Shown: positions 45,004 to 53,530, numbered from the stretch's first letter. The stretch is 64,000 bases of DNA from Luteipulveratus mongoliensis (GCF_001190945.1 NZ_CP011112.1:310001-374000); one strand, 5' to 3'. A program made the numbers and translations. The notes: generated by a model not told the origin, from the sequence alone.

Positions 45004-45903
45004 TCAGCTGAGCAGCCGCTTCCAGGTCTCGGCGCCGGGGTAGCCGTCGGCGTCTGCGCCGGTCCAGCCCTGGGCCTTCTGGAAGTCCTGCACGTTGAGC
45101 CGCGTGTACTTCGTGAACAGCGTTCCCGCCTGGTAGCCGTCACCGTCGTGATGCTTGACGTACCCCTTGCGGATCAGCCCGTTGTCCAGCGTCTTCACGG
45201 CCGCGTGCTTCTTGCCGATCTTGAAGGCCGCCGCACCGGGGTAAGCCGGGATGGTCGAGCCGCCACCGAGCTCTGCGGCCACCTCGCGGTAGAGGTCCTG
45301 CCCGCGGTGGTCGACCCAGCTGTGCAGCGGACCACCGGGGCAGTCCGTCGAGGTGTGGTCCTCGTGACCGGTGATCTTGAGCGCCTTCTTCTTGCCGAGC
45401 GCCGTGTGGGAGTTGCGGTACAGCCACTCCAGTGACGCCAGCGCAGCGGCCGACGGCTTGGTGGCTCCGTGGATGTGGATCTGCACACCGATGGAGAAGT
45501 CGTTCGCGTTGCGCGTGGCGCCGGACTTGAACTCGTACGCCCGCGCGGCGAAGATCTCGCCCGCCTGCGTGATCACGAAGTTGTAGAGGATGCCCGCGTT
45601 ATTGGGGTCTTCCTTGTGGATCGCGTCGATGTTGCGCGGCGCCTGCGGTCCGTTGATGTTGGCGCCGCTCGCACCGTGGTAGTGCACGACGAAGTGGGTG
45701 ATCGCGCCCTTGTTGATCGCGGGCGGGCCGCCGGCCTGCCAGCCGGTGAAGCCCCACTCCTTGCGCGGGATGATCCGGTGCGCGGCCTTGGCGGACGACC
45801 ACTGGGCGGGGCCGGCCACGGCGAACGTGGTGGCGCCGACGGCACCGACTCCGGCGATCTGGAGCAGGCGGCGGCGACTGAGGTTGGAGTCGGTGGTGCT
45901 CAT
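45004..45903 (-). CDS. Tat-exported N-acetylmuramoyl-L-alanine amidase (PGRP/Amidase_2-like)
   Basis: 299 residues. The Tat signal SRRRLLQIAG lies at 9-18, with cleavage expected near residue 40. The amidase domain (43-210) has HFVVHYHG with H74, SIGVQIHIHG and GHEDHTSTDCPG with H180 and C188, the expected zinc-site residues. The C-terminal 80 residues form a peptidoglycan-binding repeat (RLNVQDFQKAQGWTGADADG, ending PGAETWKRLLS). It would cleave the amide bond between muramic acid and the stem peptide outside the cell. It follows the I36-M23 hydrolase gene on the same strand, with a terminator-like hairpin between. Confidence 0.88.
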   Translation of the reverse strand: MSTTDSNLSRRRLLQIAGVGAVGATTFAVAGPAQWSSAKAAHRIIPRKEWGFTGWQAGGPPAINKGAITHFVVHYHGASGANINGPQAPRNIDAIHKEDPNNAGILYNFVITQAGEIFAARAYEFKSGATRNANDFSIGVQIHIHGATKPSAAALASLEWLYRNSHTALGKKKALKITGHEDHTSTDCPGGPLHSWVDHRGQDLYREVAAELGGGSTIPAYPGAAAFKIGKKHAAVKTLDNGLIRKGYVKHHDGDGYQAGTLFTKYTRLNVQDFQKAQGWTGADADGYPGAETWKRLLS

Positions 45904-45956
45904 GAGGGGGTTCCTTTCAGGGAGACGGGCGGGCGTCGTACGCCGGCGCCCGGGTC

Positions 45957-45991
45957 GCGGTGCCGAGGACGGGAAGGTTCCCCGGCACCGC
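45957..45991 (-). terminator. Hairpin between the M23 and amidase genes
   Basis: Arms GCGGTGCCG (45957-45965) and CGGCACCGC (45983-45991) are perfect, with a nested GGGAA-GG-TTCCC inside the loop. It lies 18 bp after the M23 gene stop on the minus strand and 54 bp before the amidase start. Confidence 0.7.
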
Positions 45992-46008
45992 GCGTACCGG
46001 AATGCGGG

Positions 46009-46896
46009 TCAGCCCTTCGGCAGACCCTTGACGCCCTTGCTCTTCAGGAAGTTGTGGCCGTTGATCTGCTTGCCGTTCTGGCGGACCTCGAAGTGCAGGT
46101 GCTGACCGCTGGAGTTGCCCTGGTTGCCGACCTTGACGAGGGTCTGGCCGGCCGTGACCTTGGTGCCCTTCTTGATCGAGCCCAGGTCGCGCTGGTACCA
46201 GTGCGCGTAACCGATGCGGATGCCGTTGCCGCAGTTGACCCAGAAGTAGTTGGTCGAGCCGGTGACGCCGTACGCGTTCTTGTTCGCGTAGTTCCAGTTG
46301 ATGTCGACCAGGTCGACGGTGCCGGTGCAGGCGGACTTGAACTTGCCGTTGAAGCCGGAGTAGTCGATGGCACCGTGGTAGCGCCCGCTCGGGTAGGTCA
46401 TGCCGGCCGTGATCACAGCGGTCGACGGGACCGGCGAGGCCCACTTGCCGCCCGAGGGGGGCGGGGTGCTGCCGCCACCGATGCGGTGACCGGCGTTCTC
46501 GTTGTAGACCGCGGCGGGCAGCTTGCCCTTGGCGCCCGGCTTGACCGTCGCGGACTTGCCCGAGTAGCCGGAGTTGAAGTAGATCGTGACGGACTTGTTG
46601 GTCTTGTTCCAGAAACCGCCGGCCGCGTTCTTGACGCACTTGCCCTTGCCGCCGCCGGCGCTCTTGAAGTCGTAGCAACCCGGCTGCTTGGCGCCGTAGT
46701 CGCTGACGGAGCCGGTGAAGTCCGACCACGAGCCCTTGAGGTTGGAGTTGAAGTTCAGGCAGAACTCGCCCGTGTCGCACTTGCCGTTACGTGAGGCCGC
46801 GTCGGCCTGCGACGTGAGGGCCAGGCCGGTGAAGGTGCTGGCGGTCAGGGCCAGCACTCCGAGGCCGGTGACCGCGCCGCGCTTGGAGATACGCAT
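46009..46896 (-). CDS. Secreted M23 peptidase with N-terminal I36/crystallin-like domain
   Basis: 295 residues. Signal peptide to about A33 (QADA). Residues 38-145 form a peptidase-inhibitor-I36-like domain with four cysteines (GKCDTGEFC, PGCYDF, KGKCVKN). A Pro/Gly linker precedes the M23 endopeptidase: YHGAIDYSG with H174 and D178, GYAHW with H232, and HLHFEVR with H266 and H268, a complete zinc set. It should cut peptidoglycan cross-bridges. AAAGGACAG precedes ATG 46896; the frame extension to 47040 adds no signal sequence. The gene at 63164 shares the N-terminal domain, joined there to NlpC/P60. Confidence 0.88.
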   Translation of the reverse strand: MRISKRGAVTGLGVLALTASTFTGLALTSQADAASRNGKCDTGEFCLNFNSNLKGSWSDFTGSVSDYGAKQPGCYDFKSAGGGKGKCVKNAAGGFWNKTNKSVTIYFNSGYSGKSATVKPGAKGKLPAAVYNENAGHRIGGGSTPPPSGGKWASPVPSTAVITAGMTYPSGRYHGAIDYSGFNGKFKSACTGTVDLVDINWNYANKNAYGVTGSTNYFWVNCGNGIRIGYAHWYQRDLGSIKKGTKVTAGQTLVKVGNQGNSSGQHLHFEVRQNGKQINGHNFLKSKGVKGLPKG

Positions 46897-47100
46897 CGAT
46901 CTGTCCTTTCGCTTGGTGCCCGGCCGTTCGACCACGTCGGGCTTGGTGACAACGCTGGCGGTCTGATGTGTTGTCCGGCAGGTTTGGCTCCCTCCTGACA
47001 CCATCGGACGACATAAGACGCCGGATCTACGGGGGAACACGAGCCGTGTCAGACGCGTCAGATCCGCGGAATCAAGCCCATCTGACAGTGAGGTAGGACC

Positions 47101-48066
47101 GTGACCAGCGATCGCTCAGTGGCCATCGACGCGTTCGTCGAGCGACTCGTACGGATCCGCGAAGAGGCCGGGCGCCCCTCCTTCCGGACGATGGCAGCTC
47201 GGTCCGGCGCCATCTCGCACGCGACCCTCCACGACGCCGTTCAGGGCACCCGGCTGCCGTCGTGGGAGACCACCGTCGAGTTCGCCCGGGCGTGCGGCGT
47301 CGACCCACAGGACCTCCGCTCGGACTGGGAGCAGGCCGAGGCGGTCATCCGCCCCGTCGAGGAGTCCCAGCCCGTCGCTGATGCAGAGGCCGGTACGCCT
47401 CCCGCACCTCTCGAGGTCGCCTCGCCTCCGATCTCGGAACCGCTCCCCGTGGTGTCACCCGAGCCGAAGCGGTCCGCGTCCTGGACCGCCCTCCTTGTCG
47501 GAGCCGGTGCGGCCGCGGCCGTCACGCTCGCGGCGGTCATCGCGATCCCAGCGCTCAACAACGACAGCGCCCGACCCAGCGCCTCCGGCACGCCGACGAT
47601 CACGGGAGAGGCCGCGGCGGCGTACATCATCGCTCCCGCGAGCGTGCCGACCACGACGGTCGCCAAAGGCTGTCCGGGCAACGCGCGACCGCCGCGCCAG
47701 CACACGGCGCGGGTGAGCGGCGACCAGAGCAAGTTCGTGAAGGACGTGACCGTGCCCGACTGCTCCACCCAGCCGCGTGGTCAGTCGGTCGTCAAGACGT
47801 GGCAGTTCAAGAACACCGGCACCGTGGAGTGGAAGAACCGCTTCCTGCACCGCATCAACGTCTTCGAAGGCTCACCCGGCTGTCGGGCGCCTGAGCGAGT
47901 GGCGATCCCGGACACCATGCCGCGCGCGACCGTCAACGTGTCCGTGACGATCGCGACGCCGAACAGTCCGGCGACCTGCTTCGCGCGGTGGATGCAGACC
48001 GACCGCGAGGGCAACTTCAGCTTCCCGATGCAGCGGCCGTACTACTACACGTTCTTCGTGAAGTAG
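47101..48066 (+). CDS. HTH-transmembrane-NBR1 Ig-like domain protein
   Basis: 321 residues. An Xre-like domain (5-75; FRTMAARSGAISHATLHDAV) is followed by a Pro-rich linker, one membrane helix at about 127-149 (WTALLVGAGAAAAVTLAAVI) and a C-terminal NBR1-Ig-like domain (WQFKNTGTVEWKNRFLHRIN, then GCRAPERVAIPDTMPRATVN). The helix-turn-helix should be cytoplasmic and the Ig-like domain outside. This could let an external signal reach DNA, or the protein may be a surface scaffold. GAGGTAGG precedes GTG 47101. It is divergent from the I36-M23 gene and converges with the ATPase gene at 48070. Confidence 0.8.
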   Translation: MTSDRSVAIDAFVERLVRIREEAGRPSFRTMAARSGAISHATLHDAVQGTRLPSWETTVEFARACGVDPQDLRSDWEQAEAVIRPVEESQPVADAEAGTPPAPLEVASPPISEPLPVVSPEPKRSASWTALLVGAGAAAAVTLAAVIAIPALNNDSARPSASGTPTITGEAAAAYIIAPASVPTTTVAKGCPGNARPPRQHTARVSGDQSKFVKDVTVPDCSTQPRGQSVVKTWQFKNTGTVEWKNRFLHRINVFEGSPGCRAPERVAIPDTMPRATVNVSVTIATPNSPATCFARWMQTDREGNFSFPMQRPYYYTFFVK

Positions 48067-48069
48067 CGC

Positions 48070-49341
48070 TCAGGGAGCTATGAGGCCCAGCGGAACGACT
48101 CCAATGCCATCGCGGCGCCGATAGGCACTGGTGCCCGTGTTCACGATGATCGTGTCCAGCACTCTTTCGCCGAGTTGCTCGGTTAGCCATCGAAGGTGCT
48201 TGGTGTCCTGGTCGGTGATGGTCGAGGCGAGCTTGATCTCGATCGCCAGCACCTTGCCATCGTCGCGGATGACGACCAGGTCGATTTCGCGGTCGCCATT
48301 GCGCGTGCGTAGATGACCCACTGTGGCATCCGCCGCCTGAGCCGGCACCCGCAGACACAGCGTTGCCAACGACTCGAAGAGCCGCCCCAGCATCGATCCG
48401 GCCTGTGGGCCGAGTGGCGTGCCGTGGCCCTCGAGCAGTGAGTCGGTAGACAGTCCGAGCAAGCGCACAGCGAGGGCCGGATCGGCCAGGTGGTGCTTCG
48501 GCACCTGCGCGAGCCGAGCCAAGGGACTGCCTGTCGGTTGCCACGCCGGCACGGGGTCCAGCAACCAGAGTTGAGCGAGCGCATCTCGGTAGGCAACGCT
48601 CGTGGCACGCGATGGCTTGTCATTCTGCCCGGGGGTCGCAGAGTCGAGCAGGTTGGAGTAGCTCGACGTCGACGAGGTCGCCGCAGCGTATGCGCGCAGC
48701 CAGGCGAGCATCGCCTCCGGTTTGCGCACCGCCAGTCCCATTTCGGGCACGTCGCGGTCGACCGCGTTGCGCACGTACGAGTTGAGCTGAAATCGGAGGG
48801 CGCGCGCGCTCAGTGCTCGCATACCCGGATAGCCCGACCGCACGATCTCCTCAACGTAGTCAGCCAGCCGAAGATCGCATTGCCCGTCGAGCTCTGGCCG
48901 CTGCCCGGACAGCAGGTCATTCACGCTGATCATCGGATCGGTGACTCCACGTTCAGACAGGGTCATAGGACGCATCCGGAGGCGGCCGATCCGACCAGCG
49001 CCGGAGTGCGCAGTCGCCCCTGGCGCCGGGCTCGCACTGCCGACCAGGAGGAATTGACCGCCCGTCGAGTCCTCGTCGACTGCGCGCCGAACGACGTCCC
49101 ACACCTCAGGCACCTTCTGCCACTCATCGATGAGCAGCGGTCGCACCCGTCGTAGAGCCAATTCTGGGTCTGCCTGGATCGCCTCGCGGTTCGACTTGGC
49201 GTCGAGCTTGAGAAGCCCGTCAACATGCTGTTCGGCGGTCGTCGTCTTGCCCACCGCTTTGGGACCATCGATCGCGATCGCCGCGATCTGCGCGAAGAGG
49301 TCGTCGAGTTCGTCATCGATGATGCGACGGGCATAGTCCAT
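48070..49341 (-). CDS. AAA_14/DUF4143 ATPase with nuclease-like end
   Basis: 423 residues. Walker A GPKAVGKT lies at 26-33 and LLIDEWQKVPEVWDVVRRAV carries Walker B. The DUF4143 half begins near residue 190 and ends with NGDREIDLVVIRDD plus AIEIKLA, a D...ExK pattern typical of this family's nuclease-like fold. These proteins are widespread and of unknown role, often acting like solitary toxin or defence genes. Two copies of CCTGCTAATTGT lie upstream on this strand (49354-49388). Confidence 0.85.
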   Translation of the reverse strand: MDYARRIIDDELDDLFAQIAAIAIDGPKAVGKTTTAEQHVDGLLKLDAKSNREAIQADPELALRRVRPLLIDEWQKVPEVWDVVRRAVDEDSTGGQFLLVGSASPAPGATAHSGAGRIGRLRMRPMTLSERGVTDPMISVNDLLSGQRPELDGQCDLRLADYVEEIVRSGYPGMRALSARALRFQLNSYVRNAVDRDVPEMGLAVRKPEAMLAWLRAYAAATSSTSSYSNLLDSATPGQNDKPSRATSVAYRDALAQLWLLDPVPAWQPTGSPLARLAQVPKHHLADPALAVRLLGLSTDSLLEGHGTPLGPQAGSMLGRLFESLATLCLRVPAQAADATVGHLRTRNGDREIDLVVIRDDGKVLAIEIKLASTITDQDTKHLRWLTEQLGERVLDTIIVNTGTSAYRRRDGIGVVPLGLIAP

Positions 49342-49353
49342 GGCTCAAACCAT

Positions 49354-49388
49354 ACAATTAGCAGGCTCCGAACTGAACAATTAGCAGG
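49354..49388 (-). promoter_or_regulatory. Direct repeats upstream of the AAA_14/DUF4143 gene
   Basis: The 12-mer ACAATTAGCAGG occurs at 49354-49365 and again at 49377-49388 (plus-strand reading), 23 bp apart. The first copy is 12 bp from ATG 49341. On the gene's strand TGCTAATTGT resembles an extended -10, so the repeats may be tandem -10 elements or operator sites. Confidence 0.5.
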
Positions 49389-49426
49389 AGATGAACCGGT
49401 CTTATCGCAGAATCGCCACCGATCGA

Positions 49427-50416
49427 TCAGCCGAGCAGTGCGTCGCCTCGGGCGGTCCGTGCGTACAGGACGGACCGGCCGGTCCGGTGAGGTGCGACGA
49501 GACCGGCGCGGGCCAGCTTGTGCAGCTGCGTCGACACCCCGCCGGCGGCCAGCCCGGTCCGAGAGGCGATCTCCAACGTGGTCGCCGGGCTGTCCAGCAG
49601 CGTGATGATGCGGGCTCGCGTCTCGCCCAGCGCCGCGGCCAGATCGGCGTTGTCGCTGGGAGCGCTCCAGAGCGTGCCGATCCCGCGGACGGGGTAGCGG
49701 ATCACTGGCACCCACGGCTCCACCGTCTTGAGGTAGAGGCTCGGCCACGCGAACGCGGATGGCACGAGCACCAGCCCACGACCGTCCAGGGTGCGACGGC
49801 GACCGTGCTGGCCGATGCTGCGGATGGTGATGTGCAGCTCGCCGGAGCCGGCATCGAGACTCAGGTCCGGATGGATGTCGGCGAACATCGCGGCCGGTCC
49901 GCGCTCGGTGAGCATGCGCGCCCGGTAGTGGATGTCGGACTCGAGCAACCCGCGCAGACGTGGCCAGGTCGGCGCGAGCGCGCGGTCCCAGTACCCACGC
50001 AGGTGCTCCATCGCAAAGCCGAGCTCCCGCCGTGGCGCGCGGAGCATGGGAGCCAGCCCGACTGGCACCTGATCGCCGAAAACCTCTCGTAACTCACGGC
50101 GTACGACATCTGCCGGAGTTCGCCGCACCTCGTCGAGCTCGTCGTCGATCGCCGTCAACGGCGAGAGCGGCGTCGGCGCGAGGAAACCCGGCAGGTGGCT
50201 GGGCGGGCCTGCGGTCAGGTCACGCGCGGGCGCCATCCGGCGGTCGGTCAGGAGGGCGTCGTCCCGGTGCTCGGCCAGCCACGGCATGTGGATCGCGTGA
50301 CCGGACGGGCGAGTGAGCGTGCGGATCGAGGCGAGCAGCTCCCACGCCGGCGAGATCGCCCAACGGAGCAGGCTCAGGTCGGTGGTGTCGATGGCCAGGG
50401 TGATCGTGGGGGCCAT
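49427..50416 (-). CDS. ArsR-type regulator with DUF5937 domain
   Basis: 329 residues. A long N-terminal DUF5937 region (ITLAIDTTDLSLLRWAISPA; RRELREVFGDQVPVGLAPML) is followed by a C-terminal ArsR winged helix (ALGETRARIITLLDSPATTL, then VSTQLHKLARAGLVAPHRTG). This family regularly sits divergent from MFS efflux genes, as here with 50477-51751. A perfect 8-bp-arm palindrome lies just before its start codon (50419-50440). It is probably a repressor of both genes, released by a drug-like ligand. Confidence 0.85.
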   Translation of the reverse strand: MAPTITLAIDTTDLSLLRWAISPAWELLASIRTLTRPSGHAIHMPWLAEHRDDALLTDRRMAPARDLTAGPPSHLPGFLAPTPLSPLTAIDDELDEVRRTPADVVRRELREVFGDQVPVGLAPMLRAPRRELGFAMEHLRGYWDRALAPTWPRLRGLLESDIHYRARMLTERGPAAMFADIHPDLSLDAGSGELHITIRSIGQHGRRRTLDGRGLVLVPSAFAWPSLYLKTVEPWVPVIRYPVRGIGTLWSAPSDNADLAAALGETRARIITLLDSPATTLEIASRTGLAAGGVSTQLHKLARAGLVAPHRTGRSVLYARTARGDALLG

Positions 50417-50418
50417 GA

Positions 50419-50440
50419 GGATTCACCTTAACGTGAATCC
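50419..50440. promoter_or_regulatory. Operator between the ArsR and MFS genes
   Basis: GGATTCAC and GTGAATCC are perfect inverted arms around six bases. The site starts 3 bp from the ArsR-gene ATG and 37 bp before the MFS ATG, the right place for a repressor to block both divergent promoters. Confidence 0.65.
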
Positions 50441-50476
50441 ATTGAGCGGCTCGGGCGATGCGCGGACGCTGCCGTC

Positions 50477-51751
50477 ATGACCGATGTGATGACACCCCTG
50501 CCTCTTGCCGAGACCCGTGATCGGCGGCGCTACCTGACGGCGTCCGGGGTAGCGCTGTGGGGCGCGCAGATGGGCCAGGTCGCCGTGCCGCTCATCGCCG
50601 TGTCCGCCCTGAACGCCGGCGCGAGCGGCGTCTCCCTGCTGAAGCTCGCGCTCACCGTGCCCTTCGTCGTCCTCGGCCTGCCGGTCGGCGCGTGGCTGGA
50701 CCGCGTACGACGTCGCCCGGTCATGATCGGCGCTGACCTGGTCCGGGCGGCCGCCTTGATCACCATCCCGATCGCGGACCGGCTCGACCGATTGACGATG
50801 GTCCACCTGTTCGCCGTCGTGGTGGTGCAAGGCGTCGCCACGGTGTTCTTCGACCTCGGCACGCAGAGCTTCGTCAAGGACCTGGCACCCGGTGCGCATC
50901 TCGCCCGGACCAACGCCCGGCTGGCCACGATCACGCAGACCGCGCTCATCGGCGGGCCACCGCTCGCGGGCTGGGCGGCGGGGCTGCTGTCCGCGTCAAC
51001 GGTCCTCGTGGTCATGGCTCTCGGGTACCTCTGGTCAGCGGCCTGGCTCGCCACGGTGACGACGGCCGAGCAGCCCCGCGACGACGTACCCCGCCGGCAT
51101 CTGGCACGCGAGATCCGGGAGGGTGTCGCGTTCGTCGTACGCCAGCCCGTCCTGCGAACGGTGGTCATCGCCGGGTCGATGGTCAACGTCGGCAGTGCGG
51201 GTGTCATGACGTTGGTGCCGGTGCTCGCGCTGAAGCAGCTCGGCTGGAGCGAGTCGGAGCTCGGCGCGTTCCTCGGAGCCGGCGGAGTCGGCGGGCTGGC
51301 CGGCGCGCTGTGCGCGGTGCGGCTCGCCGATCGGCTCGGGGCTGGTCGTGCGGTGCTGCTGGTCGGGATCGCGGTCGCGCCGCTGGCGCTGACCATCCCG
51401 CTGGTCGGTGCGCCCGTGCCCGGGCCGGTCGCGGCGCTCGGATGGGCGGTCGTGCTGTTCAAGATCGGGTTCGACTCGGTGCTGATGATGACGTTCCGTC
51501 AGCAGGCCACTCCGTCGGGTTTGCTGGGGCGGGTCAACGGCACGATGCGGGTGCTCTTCACTGGCGCGGTCGCGCTCGGGGCTGCCGCTGCCGGAGTGCT
51601 GGCGTCGACCGTCGGGATTCGTTGGGGGCTGGGCGTTTCGGCCGCGTTCCTCGCGTGCGTCTGGGTGCCGATCGCTCTGTCGCCGGTACGCCGCATGAAG
51701 GCCCCTCGCCGATGTCGCCTAGCGCTGGGGCCCGGTAGACCGACCGCGTAG
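50477..51751 (+). CDS. MFS efflux transporter
   Basis: 424 residues with about 12 hydrophobic helices. LPVGAWLDRVRRRPVMIGAD is the loop 2-3 MFS motif (G-x-x-x-D-R-x-x-R-R). A central loop near residue 200 carries RHLAREIREGVAFVVRQPVL, as in MFS_3 exporters. It probably exports drug-like or other small molecules with proton antiport; the substrate is unknown. It is divergent from the DUF5937-ArsR gene, its likely regulator. Confidence 0.88.
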   Translation: MTDVMTPLPLAETRDRRRYLTASGVALWGAQMGQVAVPLIAVSALNAGASGVSLLKLALTVPFVVLGLPVGAWLDRVRRRPVMIGADLVRAAALITIPIADRLDRLTMVHLFAVVVVQGVATVFFDLGTQSFVKDLAPGAHLARTNARLATITQTALIGGPPLAGWAAGLLSASTVLVVMALGYLWSAAWLATVTTAEQPRDDVPRRHLAREIREGVAFVVRQPVLRTVVIAGSMVNVGSAGVMTLVPVLALKQLGWSESELGAFLGAGGVGGLAGALCAVRLADRLGAGRAVLLVGIAVAPLALTIPLVGAPVPGPVAALGWAVVLFKIGFDSVLMMTFRQQATPSGLLGRVNGTMRVLFTGAVALGAAAAGVLASTVGIRWGLGVSAAFLACVWVPIALSPVRRMKAPRRCRLALGPGRPTA

Positions 51752-51856
51752 GAGCCCTTGGCGCGCACTGAGTGTCGACTCACTCGAGGGGCTGACCCGG
51801 CGCCACTGCATATCAGGTGGCGAATGCAGCGAGCCGAATCGTTTGCTCCTGCAACG

Positions 51857-51916
51857 TGACTCGCTTCCTCGAAGGTGACTCTCGTCCAGGGGAGTCATCC
51901 TCGACGTAGGGAGTCA
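51857..51916. repeat. Symmetric array of four TGACTC/GAGTCA boxes
   Basis: TGACTC occurs at 51857 and 51876, and its complement GAGTCA at 51892 and 51911. Both pairs are 19 bp apart, so the array is symmetric about 51886. A CCTCGA element lies inside each outer interval. It is in the 231-bp gap after the MFS gene, just before a REP-like repeat. No gene is seen in the gap. Confidence 0.6.
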
Positions 51917-51925
51917 ACTGGCGTT

Positions 51926-51971
51926 GGTCTCGATACGGCTCGCCCTGGGGGCTCGCCTACTCGACCAGCGG
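51926..51971. repeat. REP-like palindromic repeat, copy b, with a half copy
   Basis: GGTCTCGATACG at the left and CTACTCGACCAGCGG at the right, centre GCTCGCCCTGGGGGCTCGC. A half copy, CTACTCGACCGGCG, follows at 51983-51996 and forms the stop codon and last codons of the MarR gene on the minus strand. Confidence 0.85.
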
Positions 51972-51982
51972 TATGCGCGGAC

Positions 51983-52429
51983 CTACTCGACCGGCGATGT
52001 GTCGACCGGCGGGGCCGTGTTGTAGCGGTGGAGGAGGTCGACGAACTGGTCCACCTCGTCGTCACTCCAGCCCTCGACGCGCCGGCCGACCGACTCGAGC
52101 CAGGTGGCGCTCGCCGTCGCCAGCACCTTCCGCCCCTGCGGTGTCAGCTCGAGGAGCTGGGCCCGCCGTTCACCCGCGAGCGCACGGCGCGTGATGAGCC
52201 CGCGACGCTCGATCGCCGCCACCTGACGGCTGGCCGTCGACTTGTCGATCTGCAGCTCCTGCGCGACGTCGACCATGGTCGCCCGCTCGTGCGCATCCAC
52301 CGCACTGAGCAGGGTCGACTCGGCGAATGTGATGTCGGGGACGCGTTCGCTCCACTCGCGCCGTAGCCGTCGCGCGACCTCACGCAGCTCGACGCGCAGG
52401 TCCTCCAGCGTGCTGTCCCGATTGGTCAT
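51983..52429 (-). CDS. MarR-family regulator
   Basis: 148 residues. TLLSAVDAHERATMVDVAQE, then LQIDKSTASRQVAAIERRGL is the winged-helix recognition region, and the wing contains ALAGERRAQLLELT. ATG 52429 faces the membrane-protein gene at 52487; the 57 bp between hold the palindrome 52445-52471. The protein ends TAPPVDTSPVE, where the final codons come from a half copy of the REP-like repeat, which suggests the original end has been altered. Confidence 0.88.
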   Translation of the reverse strand: MTNRDSTLEDLRVELREVARRLRREWSERVPDITFAESTLLSAVDAHERATMVDVAQELQIDKSTASRQVAAIERRGLITRRALAGERRAQLLELTPQGRKVLATASATWLESVGRRVEGWSDDEVDQFVDLLHRYNTAPPVDTSPVE

Positions 52430-52444
52430 GTGATCATTATTGTG

Positions 52445-52471
52445 CTAAAAGTTGTATATAGCAACTTCTAG
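52445..52471. promoter_or_regulatory. MarR operator
   Basis: Inverted repeat CTA-N-AAGTTG, spacer TATATAG, CAACTT-N-TAG, with 9 of 10 arm positions matching. It is AT-rich against a GC-rich background and sits between the divergent marR and membrane-protein genes, 15 bp from each start. Confidence 0.7.
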
Positions 52472-52486
52472 CAGTGAGGATCACGA

Positions 52487-53530
52487 GTGACCGGCCAGCA
52501 GCCCGTACCCATGAGGACCGTTCTGTCCCACATCGCCGTCCCGGTTCTGATGGGACTGGTGATGGCCGTGGCCTACCTGGGCGGCTTCCACAAGCCGGCG
52601 CCGCACGACATCCCGCTCGCCGTCGTCGGCCCGACGCAGCAGGTGCAGCCCGTCGCCGACAACCTGCAGCGCGCGCTGGGAGACGGCGTCGACGTACGGA
52701 TCGTCCCGACGGTCGATGAGGCCACGCGGCAGCTGCAGCACCTCGACCTCTCCGGCGCGTACGTCCCCGGCACGGCCTCCGCCGAGATGCTCAGCGCGTC
52801 CGGTGCCTCCGACACCACCCGCAGCGTCGTCAACCAGATCGGCTCCGCGGCCGCGCTCAAGCAGGGCGTCCCGCTCAAGACGGTCGATGTCGCGCCCGTG
52901 ACCGCGAACGATCCCGTCGGGCAGAACGGCTTCTTCTTCCTCGTCGCGCTCACCGTCGGTGCGTACGCCACCTCCATCGCCATCGGCGCCGCCGCCTCGA
53001 GTCACCCGATGCGTCGCCGCGCCGCACTCGCCGCCGGTGCTGCCGTCGTCATCCCGACGCTGTCGCTCGCGATCGCCCGGTTCGGCTACGGCATGTTCGC
53101 CGACAACCTCACCGCGGTCTGGGGCATCTCGGTTCTGTACGCCGCCGCGATCCTGTTCATCGGCGTCGGCCTGCACCCGGTGATCGGACGGTTCAGCACG
53201 TTGGTCTACTCGGCGGTGTTCGTCGCGCTCAACTTCACCAGCAGCGGCGGCGTCTTTGCGCCTGAGCTGCAGCCGACGTTCTTCGGCTGGCTGCACTCGT
53301 TCTGGATCGGCGCCGGCTTCATCGACTCGGTGCGCCGGATCATGTACTTCCCGAACGTCGGCATCGGCGGCCTGGTCGCGATCCTGATCGGCTGGTTCGC
53401 ACTCGGCCTGGCCTGCCTCGCCCTCGGCAACGCGGTCGAGCACCGTCGCGCTCTGGCCGCTGCACCCGCCGAGGAGTCCGCGCTCAGCGCCGAGACCCTC
53501 GAAGAGCTCGAGGAAGACGTCGCCGTCTGA
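52487..53530 (+). CDS. Membrane protein, YhgE/Pip-like
   Basis: 347 residues. One helix near 15-33, then an outer domain of about 110 residues (AVVGPTQQVQPVADNLQRAL; HLDLSGAYVPGTASAEMLSA), then five or six helices from 148 to 325 and an acidic tail EETLEELEEDV-like. This layout fits YhgE/Pip or ABC-2-type permease relatives; transport partners are not seen. GTG 52487 is preceded by GAGGATCAC. The palindrome at 52445-52471 and the divergent MarR gene point to MarR control. A strong hairpin ends the unit at 53568-53595. Confidence 0.7.
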   Translation: MTGQQPVPMRTVLSHIAVPVLMGLVMAVAYLGGFHKPAPHDIPLAVVGPTQQVQPVADNLQRALGDGVDVRIVPTVDEATRQLQHLDLSGAYVPGTASAEMLSASGASDTTRSVVNQIGSAAALKQGVPLKTVDVAPVTANDPVGQNGFFFLVALTVGAYATSIAIGAAASSHPMRRRAALAAGAAVVIPTLSLAIARFGYGMFADNLTAVWGISVLYAAAILFIGVGLHPVIGRFSTLVYSAVFVALNFTSSGGVFAPELQPTFFGWLHSFWIGAGFIDSVRRIMYFPNVGIGGLVAILIGWFALGLACLALGNAVEHRRALAAAPAEESALSAETLEELEEDVAV

